Positions 35,051-43,813 of a DNA stretch of 64,000 bases are shown here, piece by piece (the stretch's first letter is position 1; every line of letters starts with the position of its first letter). The stretch comes from Mesobacillus jeotgali. Its GTDB lineage: Bacteria > Bacillota > Bacilli > Bacillales > Cytobacillaceae. Made by a program: the position numbers and the translations under genes. The notes under the pieces were generated by a model, which had not been told where the DNA came from, did no database searches, and saw only the letters and a list, made by a program, of their open reading frames with translations. Location: NCBI RefSeq assembly GCF_002874535.1, contig NZ_CP025025.1, positions 2,589,526-2,653,525 of the forward strand. Reading direction: 5' to 3'.

Positions 35051-36175
35051 ATGAACAGGATACTCCTTAAAAATGCAAATGTAATGCCAATCACCTCTGA
35101 GCCAAGGCCAAATTGTGATGTTCTCATAAAAGAAGGAAAAATAATTAAACTAGACTCTGAAATTACGATTGAACCTGGGTACGAGGTTATTGATTGTAAA
35201 AACAACTTTTTGCTTCCAGGGTTCATCGATGTCCATACACACCTCGGCCTTTATGATGAAGGTACAGGATGGGCTGGAAATGATGCCAACGAAACAATTG
35301 AGCCGATGAGTCCTCACGTACGGGCGATTGACGGGGTCTACCCGCTCGACCCTGCATTCAGCGATGCACTTAAGTATGGAATTACCACGGCACATGTGAT
35401 GCCTGGAAGTGCGAATGTAATCGGCGGAACGACTTCTGTCATAAAAACGGCGGGAAAAAACGTTAAGAACATGATCATCCAAGAAACAGCAGGACTTAAA
35501 ATTGCACTGGGTGAAAACCCGAAACGAATTCACAGTATGGGGAATAAAGATTCAATCACACGTATGGGGATAATGGGGATGCTGAGGGAAGCTTTTTACG
35601 AGGCGATGAATGCTGAAAATCCAGATTCCCTGAGAGTTAAGCCGATCATTAAAGCATTGAACAGGGAAATTCCTGTAAGAATCCATGCCCATAGAGCAGA
35701 TGATATCATGTCTGCGATCAGATTTGCTGAGGAATTCAATCTGGATTTACGGATCGAGCATTGTACTGAAGGGCATTTGATTGCAGAAGAGCTAGCCGGC
35801 CTGAATTTAAAAGTTTCAGTAGGTCCAACACTCACCCGCCGTTCGAAAGTGGAACTTAAGAATAAGAGCTGGAAAACTTATCAGGAACTGACTGACCATG
35901 GTGTTGAGGTATCTGTTACTACTGATCACCCATACACCCCAATCCAGTACTTAAACCTTTGTGCTGCCATCGCAGTGAGGGAAGGATTATCTGAACAAAA
36001 AGCACTGGAAGGAATCACCATTTTGCCAGCAAGGAACCTGCGGGTTGATGACCGTGTAGGCAGTATCGAGCCTGGGAAAGACGCTGATTTAGTCCTTTGG
36101 AATCAACATCCATTCCACTTCAGCGCAAAGCCATTGTGGACAATGATCAATGGCAAAGTTGTTTATCAGATTTAG
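35051..36175 (+). CDS. Metal-dependent amidohydrolase (imidazolonepropionase-like)
   Basis: A 374-aa amidohydrolase-superfamily protein. Metal and catalytic motifs are FIDVHTHLG (HxH, about residue 57), RIHAHRADD, RIEHCTEG (His about 238) and VTTDHPYTP (Asp about 297). The C-terminal DRVGSIEPGKDADLVLW is the usual return to the small beta domain. The substrate cannot be read; close relatives are annotated only as amidohydrolases. AGGATGAAAA precedes the ATG. No clear terminator follows; the next feature is a structured leader. Confidence 0.92.
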   Translation: MNRILLKNANVMPITSEPRPNCDVLIKEGKIIKLDSEITIEPGYEVIDCKNNFLLPGFIDVHTHLGLYDEGTGWAGNDANETIEPMSPHVRAIDGVYPLDPAFSDALKYGITTAHVMPGSANVIGGTTSVIKTAGKNVKNMIIQETAGLKIALGENPKRIHSMGNKDSITRMGIMGMLREAFYEAMNAENPDSLRVKPIIKALNREIPVRIHAHRADDIMSAIRFAEEFNLDLRIEHCTEGHLIAEELAGLNLKVSVGPTLTRRSKVELKNKSWKTYQELTDHGVEVSVTTDHPYTPIQYLNLCAAIAVREGLSEQKALEGITILPARNLRVDDRVGSIEPGKDADLVLWNQHPFHFSAKPLWTMINGKVVYQI

Positions 36176-36296
36176 TCGAAAATCGCTGTAGATTCTTGGC
36201 AAAAAAACACAGAAAAAAAGGGTGAAAAACCTATTTTCTTTTTTTAAAATATCCTGTATTATACTCTTTGGAAATAAAATTTCATAAAGCAAAGTG

Positions 36297-36396
36297 ATTA
36301 GGGAAGGCAAATGGTGCGCCACCAGTATCCTGGTTCTAGTGGGTTCGATTCCCACCCCGAAATTTTTTAGCAACTTACAAAAAATTTCGAGGGTGG
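36297..36396 (+). ncRNA. tRNA-like structured leader of the acetyltransferase gene
   Basis: 36297-36362 can fold as a tRNA-like cloverleaf: acceptor ATTAGGG/CCCGAAA (5 of 7 pairs), two linker bases, D-arm GGC-AAATGGTGC-GCC, a short arm CCAG-TATC-CTGG in place of the anticodon arm, TCTA, and a canonical T-arm GTGGG-TTCGATT-CCCAC. A rival stem pairs CCACCCCGAAATTTTTT (36352-36368) with AAAAAATTTCGAGGGTGG (36379-36396; one bulged A) and would break the T-arm. No anticodon remains. It is either a decayed tRNA or a regulatory mimic. A -10-like TATACT is at about 36261-36266. Confidence 0.6.
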
Positions 36397-36449
36397 CCGT
36401 GTAGTTACATTCGCACGGGATAGGACTGCCCTGCGTGGAGGGATACAAT

Positions 36450-37010
36450 ATGCTCAAGAAACGCGATCTACATGATTGCCACGAATTATTTGAGCTGATG
36501 GCGCATCCGGAGGTCTTCCCTTTTGTGCGCCAAAAGGCACATTCATATGAAGAATTCGTATTTATTACAAAGCAAACGATTGAAGCGGAAGAACAAGGAG
36601 AATTAATCTCCCGTACGATACTTGACGAGTGGGGAACTCCTATTGGCACAATAAATTTATTTGATATTCAAGAAGGAGCCGGTTTTTTAGGAACCTGGCT
36701 GGGGAAACCTTTCCATGGGAGAGGATACAACACCTTGGCTAAGGATGCTTTCTTCCAGGAATTATTTTATGATATTGGTATTGAGACTATTTTCATGCGT
36801 ATCAGGAAAGTCAATATCCGTTCCATTAAAGCAGCAGAAAAGCTGCCTTACGTGGTGAAGGCAAATGAAACTCGCAAGCACATTTATGAGCAGTTAAATG
36901 CTAATGGTGAGGTTTACGACCTTTATGAAATTCCTAAGGATCAATATACACTGTACCTAAAAAGGTCTGGTGTCCAAGAAGAAGAAGCCGCCCAATTGTT
37001 GGAGGCATGA
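36450..37010 (+). CDS. GNAT-family N-acetyltransferase (RimJ/RimL-like)
   Basis: A 186-aa GNAT protein. The N-terminal LKKRDLHDCHELFELMAHPEV is typical of RimJ/RimL/YdaF-type enzymes, and the acetyl-CoA loop is WLGKPFHGRGYNTLAKDA (about residues 86-103). RimJ/L enzymes acetylate protein N-termini or small molecules; the substrate here is unknown. GGAGGG lies 7 nt before the ATG at 36450; a GTG 15 nt earlier is less likely. A structured tRNA-like leader precedes it. Confidence 0.9.
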   Translation: MLKKRDLHDCHELFELMAHPEVFPFVRQKAHSYEEFVFITKQTIEAEEQGELISRTILDEWGTPIGTINLFDIQEGAGFLGTWLGKPFHGRGYNTLAKDAFFQELFYDIGIETIFMRIRKVNIRSIKAAEKLPYVVKANETRKHIYEQLNANGEVYDLYEIPKDQYTLYLKRSGVQEEEAAQLLEA

Positions 37011-37023
37011 TATAAAACCATGT

Positions 37024-37057
37024 AAAAACGCCCTGATAAACGGTCAGGGCGTTTTTT
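37024..37057. terminator. Bidirectional terminator
   Basis: AAAACGCCCTGA and TCAGGGCGTTTT form a 12-bp stem; it serves the acetyltransferase gene and the convergent small gene. Confidence 0.9.
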
Positions 37058-37220
37058 AATTCAGCAAATCCTGCCCATTTGTTTCTTCCCGTTCCGATAA
37101 GGAAGCCTCTGACAGGAATGCTTCAAGTTCGGCATCTGTCAATGTTTCATACCGTCCATCCTCAAAGAAAACCTGCGTCTGATTTGGATTGATTCTATTC
37201 ATGTTAAACCCTATTCCCAT
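37056..37220 (-). CDS. Small hypothetical protein (54 aa)
   Basis: Reads MGIGFNMNRINPNQTQVFFE, then an acidic stretch (YETLTDAELEAFLSEASLSE) and ends GQDLLN. GAGGTGATGAAA precedes the ATG at 37218-37220, a good ribosome binding site, and a strong terminator follows its stop. I do not recognise the family. It is absent from length-limited gene calls. Confidence 0.75.
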   Translation of the reverse strand: MGIGFNMNRINPNQTQVFFEDGRYETLTDAELEAFLSEASLSEREETNGQDLLN

Positions 37221-37379
37221 TTTCATCACCTCGCAGAATTAAACTAAATACTACTAATTATTAGATAATTCAATTCGATTTGACTGCTAATTGTTATTAG
37301 TTTTCCCAACCTGCTTCACGTTATTCAATTTACGTTCCTTCAAAAACGGTCATCCATAACCCGATAATCTTTCAAAATA

Positions 37380-37403
37380 AAAACGCCATCGCTGGCGTTT
37401 TTA
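37380..37403 (-). terminator. Terminator of the SDR gene
   Basis: AAAACGCCA and TGGCGTTTT pair around TCGC; A/T runs flank it. Confidence 0.85.
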
Positions 37404-37413
37404 ATGGTTAGTC

Positions 37414-38193
37414 CTAAAGGTTTTCACGCAGAGCTTTTCCCAGCACATCTTTCCCCCCGGTAATAGGTATGATACTTCCTGTTATAAAACTGGAATCATC
37501 ATTCGCTAGAAAGCTGATAACCCTTGAGATATCTTCCCCTGTACCGGGTCTGCCTACTGGTACGGAAAAGTCCCTGGCATTCATGGATTCGCTGATTGCT
37601 CTTTCTTTCCACTCACCTGTGATGTCACCAGGACAGACCATATTGGCGGTGATCCCGTTTTCTGCCTCTTCCAGCGCGAGTGTCTTTGTCAATGAAGCCA
37701 GTCCTGACTTAGCCGCCGCAAAAGCAGACCTGTAAATCCACCCTGGAGCCGACTCCACCCTGTCGAAACCCACTGTAATGATCCTCCCCCAATTCCTTTT
37801 CCTCATAGAAGGTATTAGCAAGTTTGATAAATAAAATACCGCGTTTAAATTGCCATTAATTAAGTAAGTCCATTCCTGTATATGATAATCAGCCATTTTC
37901 TTTCTTTCGGAAATATATGGCCCAGCATTATGAACGACTATATCAATCGCAGAGAATTCCTTCAAAGCCTGCGAAACAATTTTTTCACAATCTTCATAAT
38001 TCGTTATATCTCCCTGAACACAAATGTTTTTTGTGTTGAACACTTCCGATAGTTCCGCCGCAAGCTGTTCAGCCTCTATTTTGCTGTTCCGATAATTGAT
38101 AATTACGTTTATACCTTCGGCAGCAAGCTGCAGTGCTGTTCGTCTTCCTAAACCGGTGGCACCTCCGGTAATCAAAGCCGTTTTATTTTCCAC
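37414..38193 (-). CDS. SDR-family protein with degenerate active site
   Basis: A 259-aa classical short-chain dehydrogenase by fold: TGGATGLGRR cofactor loop (about residues 9-18), HNAGPY, and a C-terminal FITGSIIPITGG. The catalytic motif is altered: the usual YxxxK reads FAAAK (Phe for Tyr) and the Ser about 13 residues earlier is missing (TVGFDRVESAPG). It may bind NAD(P) without normal dehydrogenase chemistry, or use other residues. It is monocistronic. Confidence 0.88.
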   Translation of the reverse strand: MENKTALITGGATGLGRRTALQLAAEGINVIINYRNSKIEAEQLAAELSEVFNTKNICVQGDITNYEDCEKIVSQALKEFSAIDIVVHNAGPYISERKKMADYHIQEWTYLINGNLNAVFYLSNLLIPSMRKRNWGRIITVGFDRVESAPGWIYRSAFAAAKSGLASLTKTLALEEAENGITANMVCPGDITGEWKERAISESMNARDFSVPVGRPGTGEDISRVISFLANDDSSFITGSIIPITGGKDVLGKALRENL

Positions 38194-38364
38194 AACCTGT
38201 ACCCCTCATCCTCATTAGATTACATATCACTATACTAAAAAGAAGCAGGCTGTTTTGCAACTTTTAACCTTCATATATTGAGAACAATTTGACTTTAACC
38301 GCTGGGCCAATGCCTGCATATAATATCCATATCGAAGATGGTCTGCTTGAAAGGCGGGATATAA

Positions 38365-38835
38365 TTGTTTCCATGGAATCTATTGCCGTTCGACCGAAAT
38401 ACACAGAAGAAGTTTTTGGAAATGAAACCAGATGAAATTGAAAATTATGTCCAGCAAATGATGGGCAAAATGCTTCAGCCAAATATGCAAGGGTTAAAAC
38501 CTGAAGAATGGATCAAAGGGATGCAGCAGCAAACCTCACCTGATGCAGTCAAGCCAACTAGCGGATTAGGTGCGGAAATGTTTGAAACTCATGATTTTGT
38601 TTTTGTCCGGGTACCGCTAAAAGATGAAGCCTGGCTTAAACAAATGAAACTTTTTTATACTTCAAATCAGGTAATCATTGAACACATTCCTGTTATGTCA
38701 GATAAACACACATTAGTATTGCCAGCAACCGTTAAGCGGAAGGGAGCGGCAGCAAACTACAAGGATGGAGTGCTGGAATTAAGGCTTCATAAAATCGTGG
38801 ATATGCAATACGCTGAAATCGACATATCAAATTAA
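38365..38835 (+). CDS. Hsp20/alpha-crystallin-like small protein
   Basis: A 156-aa protein starting LFPWNLLPFDRNTQK from a TTG codon (GGCGGG 6 nt upstream; no in-frame ATG fits the conserved start). The N-terminal helix region (EIENYVQQMMGKML) resembles Bacillus spore/coat-associated small heat-shock proteins; the C-terminal part (FETHDFVFVRVPL..., LVLPATVKRKGAAANYKDGVLELRL) is a crystallin-like beta sandwich with the 'A.YKDGVL.L' motif. A spore role is inference. Confidence 0.78.
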   Translation: MFPWNLLPFDRNTQKKFLEMKPDEIENYVQQMMGKMLQPNMQGLKPEEWIKGMQQQTSPDAVKPTSGLGAEMFETHDFVFVRVPLKDEAWLKQMKLFYTSNQVIIEHIPVMSDKHTLVLPATVKRKGAAANYKDGVLELRLHKIVDMQYAEIDISN

Positions 38836-38863
38836 TTGAAACGAATTTTACGAAAAGAGTCTA

Positions 38864-38896
38864 AAAAAAGAACAGCCTGGCGGCTGCTCTTTTTAA
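38864..38896. terminator. Terminator between convergent genes
   Basis: AAGAACAGCC and GGCTGCTCTT pair with a short loop; A and T runs flank it. Confidence 0.85.
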
Positions 38897-38901
38897 GCTT
38901 A

Positions 38902-39642
38902 TTATTTTCCAATGAACATTTGTGTCCAATAGTTACCTGTTGCTACATGGCCTACACCAATGTGTGTATAGCTTGAGTTTAAGATATTTGCACGGTGGCC
39001 AGAACTATTCATCCATGCTTTCACTACTTCCTCCGGTGTACGCTGGCCCATAGCAATATTTTCACCTGCTGAACGGTATGAGATTCCAAACTTTTTCATC
39101 ATATCAAAAGGTGAACCGTAAGTTGGGCTAGTGTGGCTGAAATAGCCTTTGCTTTGCATATCGCGTGATTTTTCCCTCGCTACTTTGCTTAGTTCAGTAT
39201 CAAGTGCAAGTGGTTTTAAACCATTCTTTGCTCTCTCCTGGTTTGTCAACTCTACTACTTTTTGCTCATAGGCACTAACTGCTGAAGAAACTGGTGCTGC
39301 AGCAGGTTCTTGAGCAGGTTCTTGAGCAGGCGCTTTAGCAGGCTCCTGAACTGGCGCAGGAGTTGGAGCTGGAGCTTTTACTGGCTCTTGTACAGTTGTT
39401 GGTGCTGGAGCTTTTACTGGTTCCTGTACATTAGTGTTAGCTGGCTGTGCCTGTTTCCATGAAAACTGATAGTTCTTAAAATACTTCTGTAAGATAGAAT
39501 TAATTTGTTCATTGCTTACATTTCCACTTTGATAATAGTAAACTTTGGTCTGTATAGTAGAAGCATCCGCTTTATCCATACCTGGATTTGCTGTGAATAA
39601 GGCAGCTGCAGCAATAGCTGTAAGAATCATTTTCTTGTTCAT
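38902..39642 (-). CDS. Secreted CAP-domain protein (YkwD-like)
   Basis: A 246-aa exported protein. Signal peptide (residues 1 to about 27, ending near ADA), a small N-terminal domain (TKVYYYQSGNVSNEQINSIL), a Pro/Ala/Glu-rich linker of repeated VQEPVKAPAPT-type units (about 70-120), and a C-terminal CAP/SCP domain (VVELTNQERAKNGLKPL, KSRDMQSKGYFSHTSP, AGENIAMGQRTPEEVVKAWMNSSGHR). The CAP site His/Glu residues are present. GGAGGA lies 8 nt before the ATG at 39640-39642. Confidence 0.93.
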   Translation of the reverse strand: MNKKMILTAIAAAALFTANPGMDKADASTIQTKVYYYQSGNVSNEQINSILQKYFKNYQFSWKQAQPANTNVQEPVKAPAPTTVQEPVKAPAPTPAPVQEPAKAPAQEPAQEPAAAPVSSAVSAYEQKVVELTNQERAKNGLKPLALDTELSKVAREKSRDMQSKGYFSHTSPTYGSPFDMMKKFGISYRSAGENIAMGQRTPEEVVKAWMNSSGHRANILNSSYTHIGVGHVATGNYWTQMFIGK

Positions 39643-40026
39643 TCCCGAATTCCTCCCGAAATTTAGTTTGTCTCTCTCTTGCAAACTAATCATATCACGG
39701 TTTTTTTGTAATAAACCTGGGACAAATAGGAAAAACTATTATTCTACTAAAAGTATTTGGGTTGGCTTATTCCCTGATTATACAAAATATCAATGTTTAA
39801 GAGGCTTTAACAGATAAGTCATAAGTTCTGTTTACATTTCTATATTTATCTGCTTTTTTTAAAAAAATCCCAGCTGGACCATGATAAGGAATAATATTAA
39901 TATTGACAGCACTTTTTGAGGGGCGTTTTCTATGACATTTTTTTCGTTAATATGACAATCATTAAGGTATATTACACCTAAAGTGACAACTTATTTAAAC
40001 GAACAATCATTAGAAAGTGTAAAAAC
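39643..40026. other. Intergenic region, no supported gene
   Basis: AT-rich stretch upstream of the CAP-domain gene. It contains possible promoter fragments (TATAAT on the minus strand near 39775; TTGACA on the plus strand near 39932), but no frame with a ribosome binding site and no clear RNA structure. Confidence 0.5.
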
Positions 40027-40052
40027 GAAAAAAAAGCGGCAATCGCCGCTTT
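40027..40052 (-). terminator. Terminator of the YtkA-like gene
   Basis: AAAGCGGC and GCCGCTTT form an 8-bp stem followed on the minus strand by T8. Confidence 0.9.
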
Positions 40053-40055
40053 CTA

Positions 40056-40526
40056 TTAATGTCCTTTCTCATCCTCAGCCTCTGTATTATGTTCATCCAT
40101 ATCCATTTCACTGGAATTCTCAGCTTCTTCTGGCTCACTCGGACTGCCGATCACAAATTCAATCTTTGGCATATTGTGCATGCTGCGTGCTGTAACATGA
40201 GCAATGATATAGTAGGTTCCTTCCTCCCCAAACGATTTTTTCAAGCGATAAATCCCGTTTTCGTCATGTTCTACTACTATCTTTTCATGTTCTTCTGCTT
40301 GAGAACGCCAGATTTCGAATTTCACTTCGTCGGCATCCTTAACTTCTTCTGTTCCATAACTAACCTTAGCCTCGAAAGTAACTTCTTCATTTAATTGAGC
40401 TTTTTCAGGATTTGCTGTAAGCTCAACTTCCAAAAAATGTGGTTCTTCTTCTACTTCCTGCTGTGCACAAGCTGTCGTTAACAGACCTAGCAATACTGCC
40501 ATTAATGTAACCAACAATCGTTTCAT
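40056..40526 (-). CDS. YtkA/FixH-like lipoprotein
   Basis: A 156-aa lipoprotein: signal peptide with lipobox LLTTAC (Cys about 20), an Ig-like domain (VELTANPEKAQLNEEVTFEAKV ... GTYYIIAHVTA) typical of YtkA/FixH proteins, and an acidic, His/Met-containing tail (MDMDEHNTEAEDEKGH). Related domains sit near copper handling and cytochrome oxidase assembly genes. It begins 74 nt after the histidine kinase gene with no clear terminator between, so it may be the last gene of that operon. Confidence 0.85.
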   Translation of the reverse strand: MKRLLVTLMAVLLGLLTTACAQQEVEEEPHFLEVELTANPEKAQLNEEVTFEAKVSYGTEEVKDADEVKFEIWRSQAEEHEKIVVEHDENGIYRLKKSFGEEGTYYIIAHVTARSMHNMPKIEFVIGSPSEPEEAENSSEMDMDEHNTEAEDEKGH

Positions 40527-40600
40527 TCAATTTACCCCTTAAATAGTTTGTGTTATCGTGATCCAAAAGTCGGAAAGATGATTAACTTTGTCAACAATCT

Positions 40601-42004
40601 CTATAATTCCACAGCCGGAAAATAAAGACTGATGGTCGTTCCTTTTCCTAGCTCGCTTGCTATTTCCATTTTACCATCATGTAGCTTGATTAATTTATCA
40701 ACAATTGCCAGACCAAGTCCAGTACCACCATCTGCCCTTGATCTCGCCTTATTCACTCTATAAAAACGTTCAGTCAGCTTGTTAATATCCTCCTCTGGTA
40801 TTCCCGTTCCAGTGTCTGCAATTTCAACTTTACAGCCATAGGGGTGCTTGGAAAGCATGATTGAAATGCTGCCGCCACTTTCTGTATAGCGTATCGAATT
40901 GTCGATAATGTTCTGGAAGATTTGTTCGAGTCTCCCTTCATCTCCGTAAATGATGATATCTGGATCAAGATTAAGTGTCAGGCTGATATTTTTTTCTTTC
41001 AAGGCTGGACCATATTTAATTATAAAATCCTCCATAAGCTGTGCTAAAGGAAAAGGATTTTTTATTAACCGATATTCATCCGCGTCCAATCTCGATAAAT
41101 CGAGTAAATCCTCAACGAGCTTAACCATCCTGCCTGATTCCCTGTTGATAAGCTTTAAATATTTATTCTTTTCATCCTTCTCTTTTATCATACCAGTTTC
41201 CAGAGCTTCGCTATAACCTTTAATATAGCTGATCGGAGTCCTGAGTTCATGAGAAACATCGGCGAGGAACTCCCTCTTTTTCTCATCCTCTTTCTGCACA
41301 GACTCTGACATATGGTTGAAGGCTTTTGCAAGCTGGCCAATTTCGTCGTCTGATTTAATATAGACCCGTGCTGAATAATCTCCTCCAGATACCCTTTCGG
41401 CAGCCTCCTTCATGGCTGCGAGTGGCCTCGTTAGCCGATGAAGCATTTTAAAACCCAGGAAGGCAGCAATAACTATGAACAATACACCGCCAATCAGCCA
41501 TAAAAAAGAAAAATCAACGGTTAATTCAGAGATTTTAGCGAGGGGAACATATAAATAAATAATTCCTTCAAGTCGGTTATTATCAAGGAGTGGAATTGCT
41601 ACAGCTAGAATCTTCCTGCCAAACCTCTCCTCAAAACCAGCTTTCATGACCGGTTCACCTTTCAAAAGCAGTTCACGTTCTTCCTTCCCTATCAATGTTT
41701 CATAATCAATTGAATATGGAAGGCAGGCGCTTAATTCTTTGGGGTTACTGACAAGAAAAACCTCGGATTCCGATTTTTCATTATACCATTCAACCCGCTG
41801 TTTCATTTCATCGGACAACAGGCCGCCTGTATAGTCACTCGCAAGTCGGTTCCCTTCTTCTAACAAAGAATCTTCAACTATATCGACATATAACTTTTCA
41901 TAAAAAAGATAAGATAAAAAGTATGAATACAATACGGTCACCAAAATTGTAACAGTAACCGTCAGCCAAAGTTTTTTAAACAGGCTGTCAGAAAAAGAAA
42001 TCAT
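40601..42004 (-). CDS. Sensor histidine kinase (HAMP type)
   Basis: A 467-aa membrane kinase: TM1 (about 10-33), an extracytoplasmic sensor of ~130 residues, TM2 (about 165-185), HAMP, HisKA with phospho-acceptor in DVSHELRTPISY (about His 250), and HATPase with NIIDNSIRYTE, DTGTGIPEED and GGTGLGLAI. The stimulus is unknown. It overlaps the response regulator gene by 4 nt. Confidence 0.95.
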   Translation of the reverse strand: MISFSDSLFKKLWLTVTVTILVTVLYSYFLSYLFYEKLYVDIVEDSLLEEGNRLASDYTGGLLSDEMKQRVEWYNEKSESEVFLVSNPKELSACLPYSIDYETLIGKEERELLLKGEPVMKAGFEERFGRKILAVAIPLLDNNRLEGIIYLYVPLAKISELTVDFSFLWLIGGVLFIVIAAFLGFKMLHRLTRPLAAMKEAAERVSGGDYSARVYIKSDDEIGQLAKAFNHMSESVQKEDEKKREFLADVSHELRTPISYIKGYSEALETGMIKEKDEKNKYLKLINRESGRMVKLVEDLLDLSRLDADEYRLIKNPFPLAQLMEDFIIKYGPALKEKNISLTLNLDPDIIIYGDEGRLEQIFQNIIDNSIRYTESGGSISIMLSKHPYGCKVEIADTGTGIPEEDINKLTERFYRVNKARSRADGGTGLGLAIVDKLIKLHDGKMEIASELGKGTTISLYFPAVEL

Positions 42005-42681
42005 GTTGCCGGCACCTCAAATTTATAGCCTACACCCCAGATTGTTTGAATATAGTCTCCAGTTCCCAGCTTCATCCTCAGCGTCTTGATGTGGGTGTCA
42101 ACTGTCCTCAGGCTGCCATGGTAGTCCATGCCCCACACAAATTCAAGAAGCTGTTCCCTGCTAAGGGCTTGCCCCTGGTGCTGAACGAGAAAAACCAGCA
42201 ATTCAAACTCCTTGAGGGTAAGCGGGATAATTTCTCCTTCAACACTGACTCTTCTGCCCTTTTTATCAATGTTGATACTTCCTAGAGTCACTGTATCTTC
42301 ATCATTTTTAACAAAAGATGTCCTTCTTAACAAAGCATTGATTCGGGCTACAAGTTCACCGGGACTGAAAGGTTTGACTAGATAATCGTCCCCTCCAAGC
42401 TGGAGCCCTCTTACCTTATCCCATTCTTCACCTTTAGCAGATAAAAAGATGATCGGCACTTGTGAAAAGGTACGTATCTTTCCGCAAACAGCAAAGCCAT
42501 CTTCAAAAGGCATCATAATATCAAGGATTACAAGGTCAAAATTTTGCTCATGAAGTTTTCTCAACCCTTCAGCTCCGTCAGCAGCATGGGCACAATTAAA
42601 TCCGGAATTCTCCAGATACATTTGAACAAGATTGCGCATATCCTCTTCGTCATCTATGATTAAAACATTTATGGGATTCAT
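42001..42681 (-). CDS. OmpR/PhoB-family response regulator
   Basis: A 226-aa regulator: receiver domain with phospho-Asp in LVILDIMMP (about residue 53) and Lys in LVKPFSPGEL, then a winged-helix DNA-binding domain (LTLKEFELLVFLVQH, VDTHIKTLRMKLG). It is the partner of the kinase encoded next, and starts 4 nt after the beta-propeller lipoprotein gene, so all three are one transcription unit. Confidence 0.95.
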   Translation of the reverse strand: MNPINVLIIDDEEDMRNLVQMYLENSGFNCAHAADGAEGLRKLHEQNFDLVILDIMMPFEDGFAVCGKIRTFSQVPIIFLSAKGEEWDKVRGLQLGGDDYLVKPFSPGELVARINALLRRTSFVKNDEDTVTLGSINIDKKGRRVSVEGEIIPLTLKEFELLVFLVQHQGQALSREQLLEFVWGMDYHGSLRTVDTHIKTLRMKLGTGDYIQTIWGVGYKFEVPAT

Positions 42682-42685
42682 ATTA

Positions 42686-43651
42686 TTACCTCTCCCTCGT
42701 CACTATTTGGAATGGACCGTTTCCTACTTCCAGCGTTTTTTCAATGGTTAGGCTTTCCGGGTCAATTATATAGACTTCGTTACTGTCGTACCCAGCAACA
42801 ATAAGCTTATCTGCAAAGAAATCAATTTCGAAGGGATTCGCACCCACCTTTAAAGAACCCTTCTTTGTTCCGTCCTCTGCCAATTTATAAAGCATATTCG
42901 ATCCATGGCTCAGGACAAATATATCATCTTCATCCTTTGTGAAATCCACAGGCATAATAGGCGCCGAAATCTCTTTTATTAAACGTCCATTATTAAGGTC
43001 GTATATGTGAATCAGCTCTTCAACTTCAGTTCCTTTTCCATGCCCGCCAATCCATAGCTCATCTTTCTCCTTGCTCATTAGTGCTCCGGCTGCTGCAGGA
43101 TGGATCTCAAACCCTGGAAGCCGCTGTTTATTTTTCAGGTCGACTATGCTCAGCATTTCTTGGTTATAACTGATCGCAAAAAGTTTATTCTCAGCCTCAA
43201 GAAGTGTCAATGGCTCTTTTTCCACCCTAACTTCATCCACTTCTGTTCCACTCAAATCGAAAAATCGGACACTGTCCCTTTCCTGATCTGCGAACGCAAT
43301 TTGAGTTCCATCCTCGACTAGTAATGCGTTTACGATTCCCTCTCCAGTTTTCCAGGACTCAATCTTCTTACCTTTGCTTAATGAGTATAAATCAGCAGTA
43401 TTCAAAGCCTTTCCATAGAGCAATATCGTATCCTTATCTGGAAGGATCAGTCCTCCGATGTAAGGGCGGTCTACATTCCAGTCAGGTAACTTCTCACCCT
43501 TTGCCATGTCATAGAATGAAATTGTCATTTCCTTGATATTTATCGTAGATATAATAGAAGAATCTTTTCGTATAGGCTCAAAAGATTCAAAAGAACAGGC
43601 AGATAACAAAACAGTGAAAGTCGTTACGGCAATTATATAAATCCACTTCAT
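42686..43651 (-). CDS. YncE-like beta-propeller lipoprotein
   Basis: A 321-aa lipoprotein with lipobox LLSAC (Cys about 19) and a series of propeller-like blades (e.g. LKVGANPFEIDFFADKLIVAG; LEVGNGPFQIV), as in YVTN/YncE surface proteins. It probably sits outside the membrane. It is the first gene of an operon with a two-component system and could act as an accessory sensor; that role is inference. Ligand unknown. Confidence 0.83.
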   Translation of the reverse strand: MKWIYIIAVTTFTVLLSACSFESFEPIRKDSSIISTINIKEMTISFYDMAKGEKLPDWNVDRPYIGGLILPDKDTILLYGKALNTADLYSLSKGKKIESWKTGEGIVNALLVEDGTQIAFADQERDSVRFFDLSGTEVDEVRVEKEPLTLLEAENKLFAISYNQEMLSIVDLKNKQRLPGFEIHPAAAGALMSKEKDELWIGGHGKGTEVEELIHIYDLNNGRLIKEISAPIMPVDFTKDEDDIFVLSHGSNMLYKLAEDGTKKGSLKVGANPFEIDFFADKLIVAGYDSNEVYIIDPESLTIEKTLEVGNGPFQIVTRER

Positions 43652-43765
43652 AATTTACTCCTTTTCTCTCACAAGTATCTCATAATATTATATCTCTAAT
43701 TTGTGATAATTCTATGAAATCGAATTAACGGGGGTAGTTTATATCAACTGATTTAGATAAAAAAG

Positions 43766-43798
43766 AAAAAACTTGCCCCCATTTCTGGCGACAAGTTC
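43766..43798 (-). terminator. Terminator of the 43814-44098 gene
   Basis: AACTTG and CAAGTT pair around a 16-nt loop, followed by TTTTTTC on the minus strand. Confidence 0.7.
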
Positions 43799-43813
43799 TA
43801 AAGTATGTAAATC

